In this document: piece after piece, positions 55,901-64,000 of the stretch | How the letters are laid out: each line of letters opens with the position of its first letter | Position numbering within the stretch: the first letter of the stretch is position 1 | DNA from: Apteryx mantelli | Lineage: Eukaryota; Chordata; Aves; Apterygiformes; Apterygidae | Direction: 5' to 3' | NCBI RefSeq assembly: GCF_036417845.1 | Contig: NC_089990.1 | Span: 69,501-133,500, forward strand | DNA: 64,000 bases | The notes under the pieces: generated by a model | Told to the model about the DNA's origin: nothing | The model's input: only the letters and a program-made list of their open reading frames with translations | Databases searched by the model: none | Made by a program: the position numbers and the translations under genes

Positions 55901-56889
55901 TGCCAAGACGCTCCTTTCCCATCTGCACACCTGGTGAATTAGGTCTGCAACAACAGGTTGTGCTTCTGTTACATGACTTGTCCAAAGCCCTTTTTCCAAA
56001 TTAATCTGCGAAACTGTGCTGCAGGAAACCCTGTCTGCAGTTCATTACCTTGATTGGCTGTACGTCTGTTAAGCCAGAAGGAAAAGTAAAGATGGCCACC
56101 CCTTTCTAAAAGGGATGTGTCCCATTACCTATGTTGCAGATGTTCTTCCTAAGCATCTTTCAGATATTTCAAATCTAAAGCACCAAATTTTTATTCTCTC
56201 ATACCATACTGTTGTTACTCCCATGCTGAACTTGGCAGAACTGGTCTCTGTAGGCAGAGAAGTTGGAGGGCAGAACTAAAGTAGTAAATAGCAAACACAC
56301 CTTCTGGAAGAATCCAAACAAACCCCTTTTGAAAGGGAAGCAGAAATCCATGTTGCTGCAATACAAAGAACGAGGTTTCCGAATAGAAGAATACATGAGA
56401 AGTAGCCAGGAAACACTGTTCTGCTCCCCTCTGCCTCTGGGCAAGTCAGACAACCCTCCAGATGCCACATGGCCTTTGGCAAAAGGAGAAGCTGCCTACA
56501 CAAGGGGAATAAGAATAATGAACAAATTATTCCTGTAACAGTACTGGTGAAGCCTAGATTGTTTCCAGGCCCAGTCATGAGAATAAACCAGGTTCTGCTC
56601 CTTTTCATTTGCCTTAGCAGCAGTTCTCCCTTATGTTTCTTTCCAAGCTTTTTTCCTTGGCCTCCTGCCAGACTGTGATCTGAATAGCAGAAACTCTCTG
56701 CCCCTTTCACCCACACAAAGGGATAGAGAAACACTTGTTATTTTTGGCCTGGTATCTGCTTTTTTATTCTTTACGTGGGTATTTTCTAGTAATATGAGCT
56801 GCATGACACGTTACACTCACCATTAGTTCAAACTACAACTAACTGGAAGCAGATCAGAAAGCACTGTATGAAGAGAAAAATAAATCCAC
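52996..56889. other. No confident feature; possible introns of a minus-strand gene
   Basis: AC-rich on the plus strand, with scattered pyrimidine-tract acceptors on the minus strand (for example at about 56080) but no exon I can defend. A 152-codon minus-strand frame at 56276-56734 is hydrophobic and cysteine-rich, lacks protein-family signal and is not called. Confidence 0.4.
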
Positions 56890-56940
56890 CTCCCTGGCCG
56901 AGTATAGAGGAAGCTCTTGTAGTTGTTGCTCTCTGCATCT
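56890..56940 (-). CDS. Candidate exon of unidentified minus-strand gene
   Basis: 51 bases, phase 0 to phase 0, encoding RCREQQLQELPLYSARE. The acceptor is CTTTTCATGTGGCCAG; the donor (GGGAG followed by GTGGAT) is weak. It follows the 57086-57144 candidate in compatible phase with an intron of about 145 bases. The peptide is Gln/Leu/Glu-rich and probably helical. No family is recognised, and its reality depends on the rest of the chain. Confidence 0.3.
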
Positions 56941-57085
56941 CTGGCCACATGAAAAGCAATTATTTGGGACAGAGGGGAAAGTAACACCTGCTAACTTACT
57001 TCAGAATCTGAAAGATGAAGCACCGAAACTTCCACACCTAGCTTGCAGCTTTTTAATCTGCAATCTATATAAAATTGACTCTCAC

Positions 57086-57144
57086 CATGACTAAATGTTT
57101 CAGAATACAGTCCAGGCTTCTTCCTCCAAAGGACTCTAGTGCTA
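57086..57144 (-). CDS. Candidate exon of unidentified minus-strand gene
   Basis: A strong pyrimidine-rich acceptor (TTTCCTTCCCTTATCAG) precedes 59 bases that read ALESFGGRSLDCILKHLVM after two phase-completing bases. The donor is ATG followed by GTGAGA. The only open phase is the one shown, ending at phase 0, compatible with the next candidate exon. The peptide looks helical and protein-like, but I do not recognise it. Confidence 0.4.
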
Positions 57145-57540
57145 CTGATAAGGGAAGGAAACTAGCTGGTCCATCAGCTGCTGGACATGATCTCCAAGTA
57201 TGAGAGACAGAGTATTTGCTACTTTTGACCCACTTGCTGGAATGCTTTACTGGCAGGTCTGGAAAGAGCTGTCACTCACCAGGGAAAACGTAGCATAATA
57301 CCCGTTAACTCAAGGGGATTCATCCATGTGAACTCTACCATTTAATGAAAATGAAAGACATATTTTAAAATGTTTTTTTTCTAGTCAATCTTAGATTCAC
57401 AGGTTGAATAAACTTCCATTCTAAAGCCAGTAAAGAAATGACCATCCTTTTAAAAAAGACACTTCTGTTATTTTTGTAGGCTATAAAGCTCCAAATACAG
57501 TTAAGTGAATAGAAGTTGCACAATGAAATCAAACCCACAA

Positions 57541-57735
57541 TCTCACCACTGCTCTGTTTGCTCTCAGAGTAGCCAGAATCATGTGCTTCAGAAGACAAAA
57601 CCCATCAGAAACATAAAATATATGTATTACAAAGTTGCTATTTCCTAATTCCAGGCACTTTGTCATTAATTTATGCCCTCAAATATCCTACTCCTGAAAA
57701 CAAGCACTAATTAGATTCCACAGGATAGTCTTACA
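57541..57735. repeat. Copy B of a paired ~190-bp repeat
   Basis: Same-orientation partner of 49871-50063, about 7.7 kb away. On the minus strand both copies contain a short open segment ending in GTG followed by GTGAG, so copy B (57547-57585) could be read as a 39-base exon. Divergence is similar inside and outside that segment, which argues against coding constraint. Confidence 0.8.
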
Positions 57736-59640
57736 ATTCCTACAAACACCTCAAATTACTTTTCTCTTCGGACAAAAATGGTCAAATACAGAGGCTTCTT
57801 TTCAGTTAGTTTTTAGGTTATTACTAAAACTACTTCAGTAGTTTATTGCTACATTTCTTAAGGATAGGAAGTGTTACCTTTGCATGTTCTCTCCTGCTCT
57901 TAAAGGACTCTGCTTGCCATAACTCAAATTCTTCACAGGCCTTTCTAAGTAGTTAACACTAACACTACTTCTGCACTGAGAGTGAGTCTCTCGAAAACAA
58001 ACCTGCTATGCTATGTCAGGTCTCTGGATAGTTTTAATGACATTAGATTATTTTTACCTTTTAAAAAAATTCTTTTAATGAACAAATTGAGGGTTTTTCC
58101 CCTCTGCTTTCTACAAAGTGTTTTCTATGAAGTTGTCCACAATGACTAGCCTTAGCAATCATGAATGGTTAGAAGTAAGTGAGAGCCAGCTCATGCCTAT
58201 GAGTAGTTTAAACTGTGTCCAGGCACAGAGCATTTATTCACACTCCTTTGCATCACCCAATTGCCTGGCTTAAAAGTAAGGAAAACAAACAAAATATCAC
58301 ATGCACTAACATTTAAGATACTGCTTCTAGCTTAACCACAGTAATAATGTGAAGAAGTGGCATTTAGCTGAAGACAATTTCAACAATCTCCTTTCAATGG
58401 GAAAGGGAACGATCATTGGATTGTCAACCTGAACACAACTTTCCTCTGAAATTCTACACTACATTTAAAATCAGGAGAGCAAACTCGCTTCTGGGCACTA
58501 AAACAAGACTGCAGATACCATGCCAGTACACGCAACAAGGTATTGGTGCAATTTACTGGAATACCAAATAATTGTTCAAAAATTTACAGTAATAGTCCTA
58601 CTACAGAATCAAGGCTAGAAAAAGCTCTTGATGGCACTGGGTTGCAGTGACAAATGTTGCTGGTCACTACTACATAACTCAGTGCCCTTCAATTAGGGCA
58701 GGAAGAAATTAAATAACAGTTTTCCCAGCACACTGTCTTATATGTGCAGAGGTGCAATTCGGGAGGCAGTACACATGAACAACAGCTGAGAGCTGCCCTT
58801 CCAAAGGAATCTAATTAGCTTGCCATTCAAGCAGGCACAGGCAAAGGCATTGTTCCTAACAGATACCATGCACACGATCTTACAGTGTATTTAATTGTTC
58901 ATTTTTTTGATTTTCCTCTGTGGAAAACCCCCAAACCAAAAAGGTACCAGCCAGTTGCATAAACTGCTATAAGCAGCAAACAAAATATGTCATACCACCA
59001 AAATGTGGGCAGATAACCAAATTCAACTGTGAACACAGTCATAAAATACCCCAGACTAGTGAAGAGTAGATAAACTGGTCATCCCAACCCCCTTTGCGAG
59101 AGACAAGTCAACTCCAGAGTTATCTTCCACTTCATCTTGAAGGCTTCAACTTCCATTTATTCCCTTATCTGCTGAGCAGATTACAACTTGTTCCTTCTGT
59201 CATTTCCTAACAAATCTGGGAATCTCCCTCTCCCCTCATGGACAAATGAAGCCTTCTCCAAAGAAAGAAATATACACTTAACGCTTATTGCTTCCTCTCA
59301 AGGAAGGGCCCAATGGCTCTGTTCTGGTACCACATGACTTAGTATGATCTCTTCAAGTGAGTACTCCTGTGATGCACTGCAATAACTAAGTCTGTACTTG
59401 CACAGAGCAGTGTAGGCAAAATACTGCTGTGGGCTCAGGTGAAAAGTGGATGTGGAGCATGTTTTGAGCCTAACCTCAATTTGTGTGCTAGTTTAGGGAC
59501 AGACAGAGCTGAACATTAAAAATAAAACTTTCTTACACATTACATGACAATACAGGGCAGATAGACCTGAGGTGGGATACACATCACCAGAAGCAATAGA
59601 ACAGAATCAATCTTTTTACTCATCAACTCAAACAGAATTT
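57736..59640. other. Nothing recognised
   Basis: AT-rich, repeat-poor DNA. Under the minus-strand gene model at least one exon shifting phase from 0 to 1 must lie here, but I could not identify it. Confidence 0.4.
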
Positions 59641-59664
59641 TTCTAGTCTCAAAATCACCCATAC

Positions 59665-59700
59665 TGCCATGCTACTTCTACACAGCACCAATGAGATCCT
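59665..59700 (-). CDS. Weak candidate exon of unidentified minus-strand gene
   Basis: 36 bases, phase 0 to phase 0, encoding RISLVLCRSSMA, between an acceptor (TGATCAATTTTAG) and a good donor (GCA followed by GTATGG). It fits in phase after the 59829-59861 candidate. It is very short, so chance is a serious alternative. Confidence 0.22.
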
Positions 59701-59828
59701 CTAAAATTGATCACAAATACTCATAGCATAGAAGCCAGGGAGATACAAGCAGGAAGAATGGTATGATCTGAAGCAAAACCTCAGGTTCTTTAGAGGCACC
59801 TTCTGGACACCAAGGTCTCGTAACTTAC

Positions 59829-59861
59829 AGCAGAATCTTGTAAGAGCAACTGTAAACCTCT
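59829..59861 (-). CDS. Candidate exon of unidentified minus-strand gene
   Basis: 33 bases encode RGLQLLLQDSA in phase 0 to phase 0, directly compatible with the preceding candidate exon at 59961-60051. The acceptor is CATTTTTACCAG; the donor (GCT followed by GTAAGT) is near consensus. The intron between the two is about 99 bases. The Leu/Gln-rich peptide would extend a helical repeat. Confidence 0.4.
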
Positions 59862-59960
59862 CTGGTAAAAATGAGGTCTCTTCGAACACAACAGCAGGAA
59901 ATTCTGATTAAAGTAATTTCAAGACAACTTACAAATCTCTGGAAGCAATTAATTACTTAC

Positions 59961-60051
59961 CTCTATGGCAATTTCACCACCAAATGTATGCTGACATTGT
60001 TTCAATGCTATATGTATTAAAATATGAAGAAAAAGCAAGCAATCATCTATG
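59961..60051 (-). CDS. Candidate exon of unidentified minus-strand gene (best single exon)
   Basis: 91 bases encode IDDCLLFLHILIHIALKQ then CQHTFGGEIAIE, bounded by acceptor AATAGTTTTCAG and an ideal donor (GAG followed by GTAAGT). It begins with one phase-completing base (C), matching the two bases (AG) left by the 62168-62264 candidate to give a Ser codon. It ends at phase 0, matching the 59829-59861 candidate. The amphipathic Leu/Ile/His-rich pattern suggests ARM/HEAT-like solenoid helices. I do not recognise the family. Confidence 0.5.
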
Positions 60052-60967
60052 CTGAAAACTATTTTCATGACAATATGAGAAAAACAGCCTAGAGTGGGTA
60101 GAAATTTGTAAATGTGGCCTTTGCTATGTTAAATTTCCAGGATACTGCTTTTCCAGTATACCTCTGCTATGCTTGCCTTAGCTGTTACCAGCCTCCACCT
60201 GAGAAGTGGCTGAACTTTTGGGTGAGCAAGATGATCCCTTATGCATCCGCTTTGTAGGTTTCTTTGAGTTTCTCTGCAATAAGAGTTCAGGAAGTACATG
60301 TAATTTTATGCTACACAGAACAGGCAACACATGTTGTGCAGGTCTGCAATGCAGTAATGAGTGGGGGCTCATTCTGTTCTTGGAACACAATCACAAGGCA
60401 CTGCAGCAGAAATCAGCTCTTCAGTTATTTCTTCAGGAAGTTAGTTGCATCCTATATGTCACTTTTCCTCCTCCTCTTTTAGTTCTACAGGATGTGAGGA
60501 GAACAGAATACTGAGGTAAGAGGGTAAACAACACCCTCACTCTTAACTCCAAGATATTTGCTGGTGGCTTGGGCTTTTTTTTTTTTTTTCCCCTCCTTCC
60601 TTCTCTTTTTAAAGCAAGGTTTCTAAATACAACATCAGTTTGTGTAATTGTTTTCACTGATGGCTAGTTCCACGGCAACATCAGTAACAGCTTCCCTGCA
60701 AAGCACCACCAAACAAATTCAACCCTTGTCCACAGGACAGACATTGCAGAACAGATCTTGTTCTCTCCAGGGCTATCTACTGCCTTGTATTATAAAATGG
60801 AATGGCAACTTCCTCCTAACCATAACACTAAGAACAATCAACCTACCTACACCAACCATTGTCATGAATTCCCTAATGTCACCTACTGCTTTTTTAATAT
60901 CCTTGCAAACATCAAATTACTGAGTATTACCTATAAGATAAACACTGAAGAGACTAGGGAGAGAGAA

Positions 60968-61010
60968 GAAAAAAAAAAAAAAGAAAAAAAGAAAGAAAAG
61001 AAAAAAAAGA
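60968..61010. repeat. A-rich simple tract
   Basis: About 40 bases of A runs with interspersed G, following GAGAGAGAAG. Simple low-complexity sequence, possibly an old retroposon tail. Confidence 0.8.
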
Positions 61011-62167
61011 GACAGGCCCTTTCATTTGTAAATCCCAAGAGGAGTTTTCTGACACACACGTGAACAAGAATCTATAATGCAGACTAAGTTTGTCTCTTCC
61101 AGGAGCAAATGAGCTGTGTTCCTTCTCAAACAATTCTGTTTTGGTTACCGGCCAAGGTAGGGGCCATGGTCAAGTGTGTAGTGAAGTACTATGGGACAGA
61201 GTCCACCCCTTCCCAAGATAACCTTTATTATTTTAAGGCTTCTGCCTCTGCTAAGTATTTTTAGCAAAATTTTCCATTATAATTACACAACTATGGCACA
61301 GAATAGAAATTCCTGGAAATCCAAATACTTCAGCTAAGTCTTGAGCTCAAGAACCTCTTGGAAATATTCAACTGGCTGATAGGCAGCATTTTTCTATCCT
61401 ATAGCAACATAATTTGCTCTTCTTCTATGTACAGATGAGTTGACCTAGCATTTCCCAACAGCCATTTCTGTCTTGTATGACTCGCTATGCTTCCTTTCAT
61501 CTCCCCAGACAAAAAGGATCCCTTACTTCTAATTTGTTGCAAGCAGCAGAATCATATACAAGTCCTAGAAAGTAAAGCCTAGGAAAACATTACCCAAAGT
61601 ATGGATAAGCAATGGCTCTCCTCCTGTGAAAAATCATTGAAAATTGCATTTCAGAGAACACTTACAGATAGTGAAATAGTTCATTTTTAAGTATGAGAAT
61701 CCATTTAACTATCTAATTAACAGTATAAATCTTTTTCTAATTGTTTTTAGAACTAGAGCAACTCAACAGCTATATATTTTTTTTAACCTCCCTGCATTTT
61801 GTAGGTTTTTATGACCAAGTATAGATCTGACCTTCCAATGTTTTTTGCATTAGCAAATACCCCTGACAAGTTGGTTATGAGAAGGAGGTCTTTAAAAAAA
61901 CAGCCATGTATATTTCTTACTTAGAGTATTAAGGTGCAGCAAGAAAGGAATATGAATGCAACTTATGGAATCTTCCACAGACTGCCTCGTGCTGTTAAGG
62001 TCACAGATTTAAATGCACATCAATTCCAGAACGTAAAATGCTTGAACTAGGTGAGATCAAAGGTCTAACTCAGTTGCCTGTCTCCAGCTATGTTCAAAAG
62101 CAGATGGATAAGTAAACATACACACACAAAACAACAGAACAGTGTTTTCCCCTGGTTACCCTCCTAC

Positions 62168-62264
62168 CTTCCAGCAGTCTGTGAATCAGAAACTTGCCGA
62201 ATCAAAGGTGGTAGCTTTGTGTTTAGATGCATGTTGATGTGAGCATGTTCTTTTTTTTTTTTTT
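62168..62264 (-). CDS. Candidate exon of unidentified minus-strand gene
   Basis: 97 bases, starting within a 14-A run (poly-Lys codons) and continuing EHAHINMHLNTKL then PPLIRQVSDSQTAG. It ends with two bases (AG) before the donor GTAGGA. Both phases fit: one G from the upstream candidate completes a Glu codon, and AG plus C of the next candidate makes Ser. The acceptor (GGATCTTTTTTAAAAG) is mediocre and the exact start within the A-run is uncertain. The run would make a length-variable Lys stretch. Confidence 0.45.
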
Positions 62265-62655
62265 CTTTTAAAAAAGATCCTTTACATACGCATCTTTGCA
62301 GACTGCTCAAACAAGAATCTCAAAGCATCTTTACAGACATCACATCTTCCAGCACCACACTTCCAGTTTCTGTGTTAATGACAGAGTGATGCTTTACTCT
62401 TGAAGCATAGTAAGGAAAGCAAATTTTGGAAAACTGAAAATATCCTCCCCATTTTGCACATTTTATGGATTTGCAAAAATCCTAACAAATTCTAGCGAGA
62501 AAAATTCTTTTTCTAGGTATCATTATATATCCTCCAAATCCCAAAAGCTAAATCACATTTGTTCTGAAGTCATAAAAGGTGATGTTTCATCAGCTTAAAC
62601 CAGGGAGAGACCGGGAGATTTAACAAGTCATCATTTAATCATAACACTCAGCTAC

Positions 62656-62925
62656 CTGCTCGCCAGTGCTGTAAAACTGCAAACACATGAACTGCTTCAC
62701 ATGGCTCACTACAACTGAGTGTCACAGAAGCAGCTACAAAATATTGAAACCTGATAAGAAGAAAAAAAGAAAAGGAACCTAACACTGAAGGTGCAGCAGG
62801 ACCAGTTGCATCTGGTGACTGCTTGCTCCATGGTTCTGCTTTCCGATTATTAGGAACTGTGATGGGACTCGGAACTCTGAGGACTCTTTCTTTATCTAAT
62901 ATAACCAAGACTTTGGAAACACTGT
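62656..62925 (-). CDS. Candidate exon of unidentified minus-strand gene (90 codons)
   Basis: A 270-base open segment from acceptor GATGTTTTACAG to donor GCAG followed by GTAGCT. It reads SVSKVLVILDKERVLRVPS, a proline/serine stretch, then FQYFVAASVTLSCSEPCEA and VHVFAVLQHWRA. It ends with one base, matching the 62168-62264 candidate. Alternatively the exon starts at 62750, because CTTTTTTTCTTCTTATCAG just upstream is a textbook acceptor that would otherwise code for a Phe/Leu run. No family is recognised. Confidence 0.45.
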
Positions 62926-63927
62926 CTGTAAAACATCTCCAGGTCAGCTGCCAGCATCCACAGCTGATCCTTTCTTATAAAGGGCTAGGAAGCAAGACTT
63001 GTAAGTAACAGTAGTGGGAAGGAAGACACATTTAATGGGGATTAAATGAAAGCTGCCAGAAACAAAACAAAAGCAGTGAGAATCTGGTTAATTAGGTTGC
63101 TGATGAGAAAGCAAGGAAAACATTTGCCAGATATTTTGCCAGCTGCAGGGCCAGCTAGCAGTGTACTGATGGCACAAACTTTTGAGGAATGTGGGATATA
63201 GGAGGACAGTGCTATGGTGGTTAAGTTTCAATTCCTCCCCTTCCCTGTGAGAGTACAGGAGCATATTGCTACTGTTGGCACTTGTATTCAACAAAACAAA
63301 AACCGGCTACTTGCTCTCTATCACCACCAAGGATGCTGCCAGCAGAAGCAACAAGACCACTGGACAGGGGAGGGAAATGGAGGCAAAACAGCTGGGGCAG
63401 GTAGACCGACAGAAAGAAAAACCAGATCTTGTCTCCAACCACACAGAAGCAGAGGATTGGAGTTAAAAAGACAGAGACAGAGGAGATCACCAGAGATGCC
63501 AAACCACTGCTGTTACCCTCTGATGTGTGGAATAAATGCAGCCATGATAACAAAGCACTGGTAGGCCCCAGACAATAAGAAGCTGCCAAAATGGGACAGC
63601 ACCATAGCAATGGCTTCTGCCTGCTCTTGTCTCTCCGAAAACACACACATTTCCCAGGAATCCAGAAAACACACCAAGCTTTTCTCCTCTACTTGGGTTT
63701 TTTTGCACTATCCCTCCTGCTATTAAGCTTAGCCTATTAGCTAGTAGGAATTTGGCAAGGACAGATTTTGAACTCTATAACATTATTTGGAATGGAATAG
63801 AGATGCATGTGAGATTATCATATTCCCTGATAATTTGACCAAAATTTTCTATTTTTTCAACAGAGATGTTTCTACACTCAGAGTAAAGCTGTATCTTAAC
63901 TAACCACACTTCAGTACTAGTACTCAC
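62926..63927. other. No confident feature
   Basis: About 1 kb between two minus-strand candidate exons. Open frames on both strands (for example 63269-63646) are cysteine/leucine-rich or low-complexity and look like chance. Confidence 0.4.
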
Positions 63928-63959
63928 TTTTACTTCTGCTGACGTTTGCGAGGATTTTG
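63928..63959 (-). CDS. Weak candidate exon of unidentified minus-strand gene
   Basis: A strong donor (TAAAA followed by GTGAGT) at 63928/63927 closes a short open segment. In the phase matching the 62656-62925 exon it reads KILANVSRSK. The acceptor (GGGAGGTCAG at 63960) is poor, so the 5' limit is uncertain and the exon could extend to the window edge. Confidence 0.25.
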
Positions 63960-64000
63960 CTGACCTCCCAAGCAACATAACAAAAACCATATACTGGTAG

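Noticed and set aside
56276-56734. 152-codon minus-strand open frame
   Set aside because: No family signal and no convincing splice sites. It overlaps a plus-strand frame of equal plausibility, so it looks like chance.
57266-57338. Minus-strand exon-like segment with donor CTG followed by GTGAGT
   Set aside because: Its open phases do not connect with the neighbouring candidate exons without creating a stop or mismatch, and its acceptor is weak.
49386-64000. LAS1L or MSN, expected from human gene order
   Set aside because: No peptide resembling the Las1 domain, the LAS1L acidic tail or the moesin FERM domain as I remember them was found on either strand.

Overview
The window looks like bird nuclear DNA. 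It carries at least four fragments of CR1, the dominant avian LINE, with typical CR1 3' ends (ATTCTGTG-type repeats). It also holds two neighbouring genes, ZC4H2 and ZC3H12B, which sit together on the human X chromosome (Xq11-q12). The equivalent avian block, from general knowledge, is chicken chromosome 4 or passerine 4A. The species cannot be fixed from the sequence alone.

Layout. 1-5.6 kb: 5' end of ZC4H2 on the minus strand. One short coding exon (5265-5317) is present, with a CpG island at about 3.9-5.1 kb just inside its first intron; the rest of that gene runs off the left edge. 5.6-14 kb: divergent intergenic DNA with two CR1 fragments. 14.0-15.0 kb: a very GC-rich CpG island that is the probable promoter and non-coding first exon of ZC3H12B on the plus strand. 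15-37.5 kb: its large first intron, AT-rich, holding two minus-strand CR1 fragments and a foreign-looking GC-richer patch at 26.85-28.25 kb (LTR-like fossil plus tandem repeats). 37.5-44.66 kb: five coding exons of ZC3H12B. They join in phase into exactly 836 codons and keep all expected RNase and zinc-finger residues. 44.66 to about 49.4 kb: a long 3' UTR ending at an AATAAA signal. 49.4-64 kb: AT-rich DNA where I see a chain of small phase-compatible open exons on the minus strand (52.9?-63.96 kb). I read these as a candidate unidentified multi-exon gene convergent with ZC3H12B. LAS1L would be the expected human-synteny neighbour, but the peptides do not resemble LAS1L as I remember it.

Function. 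ZC3H12B is a Regnase/MCPIP-family PIN-domain endoribonuclease that destabilises selected mRNAs. ZC4H2 is a nuclear C4H2 zinc-finger protein important in neural development. They share a head-to-head arrangement with about 8.7 kb between the ZC4H2 start codon and the ZC3H12B CpG island. The only plausible novelties are the unidentified minus-strand exon chain, the paired ~190-bp repeats at 49.9 and 57.6 kb, a uORF ahead of the ZC3H12B start codon, and the composite repeat patch in intron 1. I saw no CRISPR array, tRNA, rRNA or prokaryote-like system.
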